A DNA stretch of 64,000 nt from Acetobacter aceti (GTDB taxonomy: Bacteria > Pseudomonadota > Alphaproteobacteria > Acetobacterales > Acetobacteraceae), in NCBI RefSeq assembly GCF_002005445.1, contig NZ_CP014692.1:2418001-2482000 (forward strand). The letters run 5' to 3'. Numbering within the stretch: position 1 is the first letter of the stretch; the number at the start of each line of letters is the position of its first letter. The notes beneath the pieces are model-generated. The model was not told the DNA's origin and searched no databases. It worked only from the letters and a program-made list of their open reading frames with translations. Below, one piece after another: positions 8,234-16,887 of this stretch. Both the position numbers and the translations under genes were made by a program.

Positions 8234-9294
8234 GATGTGCTCCTCGCTGTGCGTGTGGCTGCCGGCGCTACCGCACGGTAATGCGCGCACTCATCGGCGA
8301 TCGCCACGAGCAGCAGGACCAGTCCGGTGATGGCCAGCACGACCGTCGCTGCGACCTGCTGGGTCTGGAGCACGATTCCCACATCAAGAATCAGCGCCAT
8401 AAGAAGGGCCGCCGGGATCACTGCGAGACAGGAGCCGCGCGCCAATACAGCCACCACGATTCCGAGATAACCGAAATTATCCGCCATGCCGCCCTGCAGG
8501 CGATGAACCGTTCCGGCGACTTCAAACATACCAGCCAGCGCCGCCAGCGCGCCGGACAAAAGCATGGCCGAAATGATCCTGAGGCTGACGGGCATGCCGG
8601 CGTACCGGGCCATACCCGCGCTGGCCCCGCTGATTCGCACCTCATAGCCCCATCGGGTGAAGGACATGATCCCAGCAAGACCACCCACGATCAGAAGCGT
8701 CAGGGGAAAGCCCCAATGCACAACGCCCCATAAATCCGGGATACTCACAGGCAGGCGCTGTGTTGAAACCAGCGCATCGGTCACGCGATCGCGCCAGGGG
8801 CCGGTCGCCAGCCAGTAGACCAGCAGACTCGCCACGAAGTTCAGAAGCAGCGTGGTGATGATCTCGTTCACATCAGCGAAGGCACGGGCCAGCGCGGGCA
8901 GGAGAATCCAGACCATGCCGCACAGCATCGCCGCGAGCGCCATCAGGGGCAGAATCAGCACCGCAGGCCCATGAACAAACAGTCCCACGCCGGCCGCGCC
9001 CACAGCACCCAGATAGAACTGCCCTTCCGCGCCGATGTTCCACAATCCCATGCGGCGGGTCACTGTCACCGCGCTGCCGGTCAGCAGCAGCGGCGTCATG
9101 AACAGTGCAAGGTCTTCCAGCCCGAAGCGCGAACCGATAGTGGAGGTCAGAACCAGACGCGCCAGTTCCCCGACATTCCGCCCGGACATCGCCAGCAACA
9201 GGCTGACCACGGTCGCCGAAACCAGAATCGCGATGGCCCGACAGACCAGAATCCTGCGGGCCGGAGCGGTCGGGAATCGTTGAAAACGGCTCAT
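8230..9294 (-). CDS. ABC transporter permease, BMP-type nucleoside-like importer
   Basis: First membrane subunit, about 354 residues (YufP/NupP-like). The segment R-R-x-G-L-W-N-I-G-A-E-G-Q-F-Y-L-G is the typical coupling-region motif of this permease type, and N-E-I-I-T-T-L-L-L-N-F matches the conserved helix after it. The start at ATG 9294 overlaps the ATPase stop by 4 bp; the frame is open to 9408 only because it runs antisense-free through the ATPase gene. Together with its partner permease it forms the translocation channel. Confidence 0.88.
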   Translation of the reverse strand: MSRFQRFPTAPARRILVCRAIAILVSATVVSLLLAMSGRNVGELARLVLTSTIGSRFGLEDLALFMTPLLLTGSAVTVTRRMGLWNIGAEGQFYLGAVGAAGVGLFVHGPAVLILPLMALAAMLCGMVWILLPALARAFADVNEIITTLLLNFVASLLVYWLATGPWRDRVTDALVSTQRLPVSIPDLWGVVHWGFPLTLLIVGGLAGIMSFTRWGYEVRISGASAGMARYAGMPVSLRIISAMLLSGALAALAGMFEVAGTVHRLQGGMADNFGYLGIVVAVLARGSCLAVIPAALLMALILDVGIVLQTQQVAATVVLAITGLVLLLVAIADECAHYRAVAPAATRTARSTS

Positions 9295-10868
9295 GTCAGC
9301 GCCTCCGTCTGGACCGAAGCGCCGCTGGTGCGCCCACCCATAAGCAGACCGATTTCCTCGCTGTCGGCAGTCGCGGAATCGAGCACGGCCATCATCCGGC
9401 CACCACACAGGACGCCGATCCTGTCGGACAGGCTGAGCAGTTCACCCAGATCTTCCGAGACGATCACGACCGCCACGCCTTCATCGCGCAGACTGGCGAA
9501 ATAACGATGCATGGAGGCAATCGCGCCAATATCGAGACCACGGCTGGGATACGCCGCCACCAGCAGTCGTCGCGCGATACGCATCTCCCTGCGCGCGACA
9601 AGGCGTTGCTGGTTCCCTCCGGAAAGATTACGCACAGGCATGGAAAAGTCGGGAGTGGTTACGTCCGCCACTTCGGCAATCGTCTCCGCAAGCGCATGGG
9701 CTTCGGCTGCGCGGTACAGCACACCGCCGCCAATCGGCGCACGATCATATTCCCGCACAGCCATATTGTCGGTGATCCCGAGAGACGGCGCCAGCGCGCT
9801 GTTCAGGCGATCCTGCGGGATATGCCCGACACCGGCTTTGGCGAAGCCCGCCGCTCCGGACGGTGCGGCCTGTCCGTCCAGCAGAACCGTTCCCGCCGAA
9901 GGTGTGATCAACCCTGTCAGAATCTCTGTCAGTTCACGCTGGCCATTTCCGGCAACACCCGCCACGCCAAAAATCTCGCCGCCGAAGATATCGAGCGTCA
10001 CATCGGAAAGCGTGACGACATTCTGGTCATTGCGGACCGTCACATCGCGCAGACTGATCATCGGAGCAGTGCTGACGGGGACAGCATCGCCCGAGCGGGC
10101 GTGCAGATCCTGTCGCTGGATGTCATGCCCCACCATGGACGCGGCCAGCATGTTTGCCGAGCAGTCAGCCGTCGCCCACGTGCCCACATTCCGACCGGCT
10201 CGCAGGACCGTTACCCGGTCGGTGATCTCCATCACCTCATCGAGTTTGTGACTGATGATGATGACGGCGTTACCTTTTGCACGGAAGGCACGCAGCGCCG
10301 TGAACAGTTCGCGCGTTTCCTGCGGTGTCAGAACGGCTGTCGGTTCATCAAGGATGAGCAGGCGCGCCTGACGGGAGAGAACGCGCAGGATTTCCACACG
10401 CTGCTGTTCTCCGGCTGAGAGTGTCTCCACACGGGCGGCGGGATCGACCGGAAAACCGAAATGCTCCGACAGTTCGCGTGTCCGCGCTTCCAGTACGGCG
10501 CGGGAAGTGCGTTTTGGCGTCTCGCTCCAGCCGAGATGGATGTTTTCCGCCACAGTGAAGGCCGGAACCAGCTTGAAATGCTGGTGGACCATGCCGATCC
10601 CCGCCCTGATGGCGTCCTGCGGTGTCGCAAATTCCGCGCCATAGCCGTCAAGAATGATCTCGCCCGCATCAGCCTGATAGATGCCGGTCACGACATTCAT
10701 CAGCGTCGATTTTCCCGCTCCGTTTTCACCCAGAAGCCCGAGAATTTCTCCCGGACGCACGTCCAGATTCACATCCTCGTTGGCGATCACGCCCGGAAAG
10801 TATTTGGACACGCCAAGCAGTTGCAGAACCGGTGGCGTACCGCCACTTTGTGTCACGGGATCAGCCAA
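9291..10868 (-). CDS. ABC transporter ATP-binding protein with two nucleotide-binding domains
   Basis: 525 residues in two fused ABC domains, as in sugar and nucleoside importers (YufO/RbsA-like). The first domain has a perfect Walker A (G-E-N-G-A-G-K-S-T, about residues 47-55), an L-S-A-G-E-Q-Q-R signature and L-I-L-D-E-P-T Walker B. The second has the degenerate P-loop usual for this family (G-V-A-G-N-G-Q-R-E-L) and an N-L-S-G-G-N-Q-Q-R-L signature. It energises the two permeases downstream. Its start overlaps the end of the substrate-binding protein gene by 8 bp, so the four genes form one operon. Confidence 0.93.
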   Translation of the reverse strand: MADPVTQSGGTPPVLQLLGVSKYFPGVIANEDVNLDVRPGEILGLLGENGAGKSTLMNVVTGIYQADAGEIILDGYGAEFATPQDAIRAGIGMVHQHFKLVPAFTVAENIHLGWSETPKRTSRAVLEARTRELSEHFGFPVDPAARVETLSAGEQQRVEILRVLSRQARLLILDEPTAVLTPQETRELFTALRAFRAKGNAVIIISHKLDEVMEITDRVTVLRAGRNVGTWATADCSANMLAASMVGHDIQRQDLHARSGDAVPVSTAPMISLRDVTVRNDQNVVTLSDVTLDIFGGEIFGVAGVAGNGQRELTEILTGLITPSAGTVLLDGQAAPSGAAGFAKAGVGHIPQDRLNSALAPSLGITDNMAVREYDRAPIGGGVLYRAAEAHALAETIAEVADVTTPDFSMPVRNLSGGNQQRLVARREMRIARRLLVAAYPSRGLDIGAIASMHRYFASLRDEGVAVVIVSEDLGELLSLSDRIGVLCGGRMMAVLDSATADSEEIGLLMGGRTSGASVQTEALT

Positions 10869-12003
10869 GACCTGTCATCCCCTGCACACCCCAGTCCCAC
10901 TGATAGATCGCCATGTCGTTCATGGTCGTGCCCGCCGGAATACGGATGGCGCCGTTATTGTCGCGGATCGGTCCCTGAAAAGGTGAATATCCGGCGAGTA
11001 TCCGATCACGCATCGCATCCGCCTGCGTTCTTACATTTTCAGGAACCGTCTGCCCCCATATGTCACGATCCACACCATGCGCCATGGTGAGAAAGTTACC
11101 GGCGGCTTTCCATGTGCCGTTCAGCCTTGCGCGAACCTGCTCGATATAGAACGGAGCAAAATCGAGCATCACGGAACTGACATACGCATTGGGACCGAAA
11201 CGGCGCATGTCGAGATTCCACATCGCAGCTTTCAGACCACGACTTTCGGCAACACGCAGATAGGCCGGTTCGTCCGTAATGCCACAGAGGAAGTCACAGC
11301 CGCTGTCAGCCAGAGCCGTGGCGGCCTGTGTCGCAGCCTGCGGGTCGAACCATGAGTTCGTTGACACAGCCTGCATCATGCAGGCCGGATTGACCGACTG
11401 CGCGCCAAGAAGCGTTGCGTTTGCACTGGCGAACACCGACGGGATCGGAAATGTCCCGACATATCCAAGCCTGTTCGTTTTGGTCATGAGACCCGCCGCA
11501 ATCCCGATCACGTAACTTGGATACCAGTGTGTGACGTAATACCAGCCGAGATTGCTGGTGACGGATGTACCATCACATTCCAGAAACGCCACTTCCGGAG
11601 CCCGGTCAGCCACATCCTTGATGAAGTCGCCATAGTTCGACGTTCCAAGGACCATGTTCGCGCCTTCCGCCACGAACTGACGGAAAATGCGGGTTGCATC
11701 GGCGGAATAGGGCACGCTTTCGACATAGACTGTACGCAGTCTGGGGAAAGCTTTTCTGACAGCCTGAACGCCCATGTCGTGCGCCGTATCCCAGCCTCCA
11801 TCGGTGATTGGCCCTGTATGCCCGAAAGCGACCAGAGCATCCTCTTCTTTCACTGGAAGCAGGGAGAGGGCCGGCGTTGCGGCATGTGCTGCCAATGGAC
11901 TGAGCAGACCACCAGCCGCCAGTGCGCCAGCCCCTTTCAGAAACCCGCGTCGTTCGGGCAGAATCAGCGCGTTTTTATGGAGAACGGGGAACGTGCGCGT
12001 CAC
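10861..12003 (-). CDS. BMP-family substrate-binding protein, Tat-exported
   Basis: Periplasmic binding component of the importer. The N-terminus has a twin-arginine signal (E-R-R-G-F-L-K-G-A-G) followed by a hydrophobic stretch ending A-H-A-A. The mature part shows BMP/Med features such as T-D-G-G-W-D-T-A-H near its start. BMP-family proteins bind purine nucleosides or autoinducer-2-like ligands in characterised cases; the ligand here is not determined. The start GTG at 12003 is chosen because AAAGG lies six bases before it; the frame stays open to GTG 12030. First gene of the operon. Confidence 0.88.
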   Translation of the reverse strand: MTRTFPVLHKNALILPERRGFLKGAGALAAGGLLSPLAAHAATPALSLLPVKEEDALVAFGHTGPITDGGWDTAHDMGVQAVRKAFPRLRTVYVESVPYSADATRIFRQFVAEGANMVLGTSNYGDFIKDVADRAPEVAFLECDGTSVTSNLGWYYVTHWYPSYVIGIAAGLMTKTNRLGYVGTFPIPSVFASANATLLGAQSVNPACMMQAVSTNSWFDPQAATQAATALADSGCDFLCGITDEPAYLRVAESRGLKAAMWNLDMRRFGPNAYVSSVMLDFAPFYIEQVRARLNGTWKAAGNFLTMAHGVDRDIWGQTVPENVRTQADAMRDRILAGYSPFQGPIRDNNGAIRIPAGTTMNDMAIYQWDWGVQGMTGLG

Positions 12004-12102
12004 TGAGGACCTTTCTTTATCCAGAGACACCCTGTGACGTCACAAAGGTCCTCACCTCGTTTCGAGAACGTTTTGACAGGTTTATTGAGACCGTTGCATC
12101 GG

Positions 12103-12678
12103 TCAAGACAGGTCAGAGGATCTGACCAACAAAATTCCAGCGTTTTCTGCTTTACTCACAGCGTCTTCCAATGGCGCGATACCCCGGCACGCGTCCAGAA
12201 CGATCACACTCTCAAATCCATCGTCCTGCGCATCGATGGCAGTGGCCGTCACGCAGTAATCCAGCGCCAGCCCTGTTACAAAAACGCGCGCGATCTTCCG
12301 CTCATGCAGCCAGTCCTTCAGGATCGTGCGCGTCACGCCATCATTTTCCAGAAACGCGGAGTAGCTGTCCACGGACAACGACTGCCCCTTGCGCAACTCC
12401 AGACTGACAGCCGCGCAATCCAGCGTCTCTGCCAATGCCGCGCCGGACGTATCGGCGACACAGTGCCGCGGCCATGGACCGCCCTGTTCCCTGAAAGAAC
12501 AATGCGCGGCGGGATGCCAGTCCTGCGTTGTGACAATCTCACCGAAAGGCAGTCTCATCAACTGATTGATCACAGCAATCACAGCGTCGCCTTCAGGCAC
12601 AGCAAGCGCCCCGCCCGGAAGAAAATCATTCTGGACATCGACAATCAGCAGGGCGTCGGCGGAAGAAATCTTTATCAT
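12103..12678 (-). CDS. pncA: Nicotinamidase (isochorismatase-like hydrolase)
   Basis: 191 residues. The catalytic triad of nicotinamidases is complete: Asp14 (V-D-V-Q-N-D-F), Lys97 (E-L-R-K-G) and Cys142 (G-L-A-L-D-Y-C-V). The metal ligands Asp53, His55 and His59 (Q-D-W-H-P-A-A-H) are also present. The enzyme deamidates nicotinamide to nicotinate for NAD salvage. The gene follows the importer operon on the same strand only in orientation; it lies upstream of the binding protein gene with a gap of about 100 bases, so co-transcription from the pncA side is possible. The neighbourhood hints that the importer could bring in a nucleoside-type precursor, but this is inference. Confidence 0.92.
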   Translation of the reverse strand: MIKISSADALLIVDVQNDFLPGGALAVPEGDAVIAVINQLMRLPFGEIVTTQDWHPAAHCSFREQGGPWPRHCVADTSGAALAETLDCAAVSLELRKGQSLSVDSYSAFLENDGVTRTILKDWLHERKIARVFVTGLALDYCVTATAIDAQDDGFESVIVLDACRGIAPLEDAVSKAENAGILLVRSSDLS

Positions 12679-12808
12679 TCCGTAATGATAACGCAGATCG
12701 TTCCCTCTGTCTTTCTTCTTCTGCGGGGTGACTGTTCGTTGTCCGCTCCAGCATTGAAGACTATGGCTTCACGGAATACTGACCGTCTGCACAGATCCGG
12801 AGCCCGAG

Positions 12809-13603
12809 ATGTTTGTCATCGGTAAAATTCTGACCATGGCCATGATGCCGACACCCCTGCTTGTCGAAATCCTTCTGATCGGACTTCTCCTGCGTCGCTT
12901 CCTTTTCGGGCGCATACTGGTCACTCTGGCTGCAACGGTTTTTGCAATCTGCCTGATCTTCCCTGTCGATCAATGGGCAGTCAGACCCATTGAAGACCGC
13001 TTTCCACAAGTCAGAACACCACCGGAGCATGTCGACGGGATCATTGTTCTCGGAGGCTCGATAGACGATCTGACCAGTGAGGATCGTCAGACCCCTGTAA
13101 CAGGCGCTGCAGGCGACCGCCTGACCACATTCGTGGCGCTTGCCCGGCGTTATCCGGACGCCAGGCTCGTCTTTACGGGCGGGTCCGGTGACATTGAACA
13201 GGGCGTCACCAATGAAGCGAAGTGGGTGCGCATCCTTTTTGAAAGTCTCGGCCTGCCTGACGAGCGAGTGATCTACGAAAACCGCTCCCGCACGACACAC
13301 GAAAATGCCACAGACAGTTTCGCGCTGGTCCAGCCCAAGCCTGATGAGACATGGATTCTGATCACATCCGCCAGCCATATGCCCCGTTCCGTCGGCGTCT
13401 TTCGCAAGGCGGGATGGCGAGTCATTCCCTGGCCGGTCGGTTATGTATCCCGCGACCATCTCCATACGTACTCTCTGGTATCGGGAAATCGTTTCGCCAC
13501 ACTCGATTGGGCCGCCCATGAATGGATCGGGATGGTGACTTACCGACTGCGGGGTTGGACAGATACCGTTTTCCCAAAGCCCGAAGCTTTCACAGGACAC
13601 TGA
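12809..13603 (+). CDS. YdcF-family (DUF218) membrane-anchored protein
   Basis: 264 residues. Two hydrophobic segments at the N-terminus (about residues 14-55) anchor the protein in the inner membrane, followed by a DUF218 domain: D-G-I-I-V-L-G-G opening strand, F-T-G-G-S-G, E-N-R-S-R-T-T-H-E-N-A and I-T-S-A-S-H-M-P-R-S motifs. Relatives ElyC and SanA of enterobacteria affect envelope integrity; the enzymatic activity is not settled. The stop is only three bases before the start of the DUF2075 gene, so the two are probably translated from one transcript. Confidence 0.88.
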   Translation: MFVIGKILTMAMMPTPLLVEILLIGLLLRRFLFGRILVTLAATVFAICLIFPVDQWAVRPIEDRFPQVRTPPEHVDGIIVLGGSIDDLTSEDRQTPVTGAAGDRLTTFVALARRYPDARLVFTGGSGDIEQGVTNEAKWVRILFESLGLPDERVIYENRSRTTHENATDSFALVQPKPDETWILITSASHMPRSVGVFRKAGWRVIPWPVGYVSRDHLHTYSLVSGNRFATLDWAAHEWIGMVTYRLRGWTDTVFPKPEAFTGH

Positions 13604-13606
13604 TCG

Positions 13607-14881
13607 ATGACATCTCCCCTGAAAACAGCCGGCTCTCACGACAGTTCCACCTCTGTAGCGCGTCTCTCTCCGACATTCAGTCTGACAGATGTGCAGAAGC
13701 ATCTTGTCGATGACATTGTCAGGTTCTGCAAGAAACATAGTCATGACAGGCAGGCCGTCCTGATTCTGGAAGGAGATGCCGGAACCGGAAAAAGCCTTGT
13801 CCTGAACACAGCCTTTTCACGAATTCAGGAAGAGGCGAGAGGTCGTGACAGCACGCTCCCGCTGCATGGGACGCATAATACGCTTCTCGTCAATCATCCC
13901 GAGATGATCAAGCTGTACCGCAATATCGCCGCGGATATTCCGGCACTCCGCAAGAAGGATTACGAACGTCCAACCAGCTTCATCAACAGCCTGCATAAAA
14001 CCTGCGGGCATGCCGACATTGTATTCATTGATGAAGCCCACCTTCTTCTGACCCGCAGCGATCCCTACAATCATTTCCGCCAATCGAATCAGCTTGAGGA
14101 AATTCTCAAGCTGGCGCGGGTGGTTGTCATGGTGTTTGATCCCCGACAGACCCTGAAATTCAAGGGTTACTGGGAGGACACTCATCTCAGGACGCTCCTG
14201 CAGCCCATCCCGACAGAAACGATCCGTCTGACAGAGCAGTTCCGTGTGCAGGCCCATCCCGACGTCATGCGCTGGATCCGGGCTTTCTGTGATGGCCGCC
14301 TGCTCCCCTTACCGGAAAAGCAGGCATTCGATTTCCGTATCCATGATGATGCAGAAAGCATGTACAGTGATATCCGAGAATATGATCATCGCTGCGGACT
14401 TTCACGCATTCTGGCCACCTATGATTTTCCCTATACCCTGAACGGAACTGATCACTTCGTGCAGACCGGCTCTTTTCGGCTCAGATGGGACAGAAATCAG
14501 CCATCGCATCCGTTGCCATGGGCTGAACGACCAGACTCCATCGACGAGGTGGGTTCGGTCTACACCGTGCAGGGGTTCGATCTGAATTATGCCGGCGTTA
14601 TCCTCGGACCTTCCGTTTCCTACGATACAGCCACAGACAGAATCATTCTCGATCCTGCATTTTATGAGGACAGCGCGGCCTTCACCGGGCGCGGAAGCTT
14701 TGCCGATATGGACGCAGCCAGGCGACACGTCATGGCCAATGCCCTGTTCGTCATTCTGACACGCGCCCGCAAAGGCCTGTTCCTCTATGCGCATGACTGC
14801 GCGTTACGGGCACGACTTCATACTCTCCAGGTCAACCGGAGCCAAAGCGTGCCACTTTTTCAGACGTGCAGAACATTCTGA
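13607..14881 (+). CDS. DUF2075-type superfamily 1 helicase-like ATPase
   Basis: 424 residues. Walker A is G-D-A-G-T-G-K-S (56-63), Walker B is V-F-I-D-E-A-H (about 139-145), and later segments V-Y-T-V-Q-G-F-D-L-N-Y-A-G-V and A-L-F-V-I-L-T-R-A-R-K-G-L correspond to the C-terminal helicase motifs of the DUF2075 family. No nuclease or other fused domain is seen. The family is widespread and poorly characterised; some members sit in defence loci. It is coupled to ydcF-like upstream and its last 22 bases overlap the convergent binding-protein gene. Confidence 0.85.
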   Translation: MTSPLKTAGSHDSSTSVARLSPTFSLTDVQKHLVDDIVRFCKKHSHDRQAVLILEGDAGTGKSLVLNTAFSRIQEEARGRDSTLPLHGTHNTLLVNHPEMIKLYRNIAADIPALRKKDYERPTSFINSLHKTCGHADIVFIDEAHLLLTRSDPYNHFRQSNQLEEILKLARVVVMVFDPRQTLKFKGYWEDTHLRTLLQPIPTETIRLTEQFRVQAHPDVMRWIRAFCDGRLLPLPEKQAFDFRIHDDAESMYSDIREYDHRCGLSRILATYDFPYTLNGTDHFVQTGSFRLRWDRNQPSHPLPWAERPDSIDEVGSVYTVQGFDLNYAGVILGPSVSYDTATDRIILDPAFYEDSAAFTGRGSFADMDAARRHVMANALFVILTRARKGLFLYAHDCALRARLHTLQVNRSQSVPLFQTCRTF

Positions 14882-15903
14882 CAGATGGAATGCGAAAAGG
14901 CGCCTGAATCCATTTCGTTCGGCAGCAGATCAATCAGTTTCAGCTCATCGGCATACTGCGCCATCTGCTCACGTAGCCAGTGTCCCAGCAGATGGACCGG
15001 AGCCGGTTCATGCGCCAACATATGCTTGACGTCATCATCGTTCATATCAGGAATATGAAGCGACAGCAGTTCGGCTGTCTCATCTCGATGTTTCTCAATC
15101 CAGCGGCAGGTATCCCGCAACGCCAGCACAATAGCCAGTCCTCCCTTCGGATCATCTGCAAGAAATCGACTGGAAAGCCCGAAAACCTTACTCACCCGCT
15201 GTGCATAATTCCCTGTAGTCGACCCGGCGAGTTCAGTCAGAAAATACTGGTTTTCCGACAGAAGCTGCCAGCCATCCGGGTCCTGCAGCACAACGCCGTC
15301 CACTTCCCGGCTTTCAAGAGCCTGGTCAATCCTGTCTTCCGAGACAGATCGCCAGAGCACCTCTGACGGATTAATTCCTTTTCGTCTCATGAGGACAGAA
15401 AAGAAGCGCTGATCAGCAGAGTCTTCATTCAGAACGGCTATCTTTTTGCCGACCACATTCTCGATTTTTGTAATCCCTATGTTTTTTCGCACCAGCAGTC
15501 TGAAGGTTCCCGCACTGAGACCCGCAACCAGTTTTGCCGGCACTCCTCCATGCAGCCTGGGAAGCCACGAAAGTGCTGCTGCAGCAGCACCGACCACTTC
15601 CCCCTGAGAAAGCGCATCGATCGCCTGATGGCCTGTGATGCAGGGATGAGCTGTAATCTCAAGATTGTAATGACTGAAAAAACCCAGTTTCTGAGCCACG
15701 ATGAATACCGGGTCGTTCTCTGGTGCAGGCCAGGACACGGAAAGACTTCTGGGTTGCTGGTCAGGCTCCTGCAAGGCACGTTGGGGATGTTTAAACCACC
15801 ATCCCACTCCTCCGAGCGCGCACGTTCCGGCAACAGCCCCAGCCGCCGCAAGCATATTCCGGCGACTGCTCATACCGCTCTTTTTCGCGGGTTTTATATC
15901 CAT
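14860..15903 (-). CDS. Orphan ABC substrate-binding protein (NrtA/SsuA/THI5-like)
   Basis: 347 residues with a twin-arginine-like leader (S-S-R-R-N-M-L-A-A-A-G) and hydrophobic core. The mature protein begins with the N-D-P-V-F-I-V-A-Q-K-L-G-F-F pattern typical of binding proteins for nitrate, sulfonate or thiamine precursors, followed by the expected G-H-Q-A-I-D-A-L-S-Q-G-E segment. AAGG lies eight bases before the ATG. No permease or ATPase gene is adjacent; a broken SsuB-like ATPase is found far away at 56.9 kb, but no link can be shown. The substrate is unknown. Confidence 0.78.
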   Translation of the reverse strand: MDIKPAKKSGMSSRRNMLAAAGAVAGTCALGGVGWWFKHPQRALQEPDQQPRSLSVSWPAPENDPVFIVAQKLGFFSHYNLEITAHPCITGHQAIDALSQGEVVGAAAAALSWLPRLHGGVPAKLVAGLSAGTFRLLVRKNIGITKIENVVGKKIAVLNEDSADQRFFSVLMRRKGINPSEVLWRSVSEDRIDQALESREVDGVVLQDPDGWQLLSENQYFLTELAGSTTGNYAQRVSKVFGLSSRFLADDPKGGLAIVLALRDTCRWIEKHRDETAELLSLHIPDMNDDDVKHMLAHEPAPVHLLGHWLREQMAQYADELKLIDLLPNEMDSGAFSHSICQNVLHV

Positions 15904-16004
15904 CTTTCAGGCCTTCTTCCCTGCGACGCGTTCCCTGCCGGAACCTAGCTGCCCGCAGGTTGCCGCAATGTCAAAGCCGCATGAAAAAATCCTCGCAAAA
16001 GGGG

Positions 16005-16033
16005 TTTACGGCGGTTTCAGGGTTGGCTATACG
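16005..16033 (+). promoter_or_regulatory. Promoter of the tRNA-Asn gene
   Basis: A -35 element TTTACG (16005-16010) and a -10 element TATACG (16028-16033) are separated by 17 bp. The predicted start of transcription, about 16040, is roughly nine bases before the tRNA. Confidence 0.55.
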
Positions 16034-16048
16034 ATCGCCAACAACTGG

Positions 16049-16124
16049 TCCCGAATAGCTCAGTTGGTAGAGCAAGCGACTGTTAATCGCTGGGTCGTAG
16101 GTTCGAGTCCTACTTCGGGAACCA
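16049..16124 (+). tRNA. tRNA-Asn (anticodon GUU)
   Basis: 76 nt including an encoded CCA end. The acceptor arms TCCCGAA and TTCGGGA pair perfectly. The D arm (GCTCAGTTGGTAGAGC), anticodon arm (AGCGA-CTGTTAA-TCGCT, anticodon GTT) and T arm (GTAGG-TTCGAGT-CCTAC) are all canonical. No direct repeat of the 3' end was noticed nearby, so there is no sign of an integrated element here. Confidence 0.98.
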
Positions 16125-16245
16125 CTTGTTGTATTTTCCCTACAAAACAAAATAGTTACGCCATTACCCTGAATGGTCATCCTGTATGTTGTCCCTCTTA
16201 CGGACAGACATTCAGAGCGCTGCCCTGAGGCTTGGAGAGACGTTT

Positions 16246-16578
16246 TCAGCCCGCCACATGCTCCAGCGCATCCTGAACAAGGCGGTTCAGACTAACACCG
16301 CGGGCGGCAGCCATCTCGACGGCCCGGGCATGCGCTTCAGGCGGCAGACGCACCTGAAACTTGCCGAAATAGTGCTTCACAGGCTCAATACCTTTTTCCG
16401 TACACATCTCCAGAAAGACGCGTAGGGATGTTTCCCCTTCCTGCCGGAGACCTTCCACACTGTCGGCATAAAAGTCAGCCCCGCCATTCAGGCCAACGAA
16501 CTCGCCCCGAAACAGGCCGATTTCAGGATCAAACTGAATGACGGCCCGATGGCCGCTTATCTCCATCATATTGTTCAT
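16246..16578 (-). CDS. hicB: HicB-type antitoxin, orphan
   Basis: 110 residues. The N-terminal half has the partially degraded RNase H-like HicB fold (Y/F-R-G-E-F-V-G-L-N-G-G-A-D-F-Y-A), and the C-terminal half is an RHH/Arc-like DNA-binding helix pair (V-R-L-P-P-E-A-H-A-R-A-V). This is the usual domain order of HicB antitoxins that neutralise HicA mRNA interferases and autoregulate. The start codon overlaps the stop codon of a hicA remnant by 4 bp, the normal hicAB arrangement, but the toxin is broken. Confidence 0.85.
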   Translation of the reverse strand: MNNMMEISGHRAVIQFDPEIGLFRGEFVGLNGGADFYADSVEGLRQEGETSLRVFLEMCTEKGIEPVKHYFGKFQVRLPPEAHARAVEMAAARGVSLNRLVQDALEHVAG

Positions 16579-16661
16579 GGCGTCACCTCATTCTGCTCAA
16601 ACCATTTGCGTACCGCTGCAACAGCGCCCTTGTCGGTGTCCGGTTTGGGGTGCGGGCGATC
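16575..16661 (-). pseudogene. hicA: hicA toxin remnant (C-terminal 28 codons)
   Basis: In the frame ending at the TGA that overlaps the hicB start, 28 codons survive. They encode R-P-H-P-K-P-D-T-D-K-G-A-V-A-A-V-R-K followed by W-F-E-Q-N and V-T-P at the end, which matches the C-terminus of HicA toxins that contain an R-P-H-P motif. An in-frame stop (16662-16664) precedes them, and no N-terminal half carrying the catalytic His region is found upstream. The toxin has therefore been lost by truncation. Confidence 0.6.
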
Positions 16662-16887
16662 CTATGTCCGCGTACCAGACATGATCCATTCTCCCGGCAG
16701 GATCGACCTGCGTGCGCCCTGATCAAGCACTTCAGTCCTTTTCCTCCAGCGTGCGCTTTACGGCCTCCCCCTTGCGTCCCGCCGCCGCTTCAGCCAAACC
16801 AAGCCTTTACTTCAACTTGCGCTGGTCACGGGATTATCGGGACTGGCCAATCTTGCGCTGTCAACGGCAAGGGCCTGAAGACCTCAC

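Noticed and set aside
12761..13744. 327-codon minus-strand open frame
   Set aside because: Antisense to the YdcF-like gene and the start of the DUF2075 gene; composition and lack of motifs mark it as a shadow frame.
16049..16124. tRNA-Asn as an attachment site for an integrated element
   Set aside because: No integrase gene and no repeat of the tRNA 3' end was noticed in the neighbourhood.
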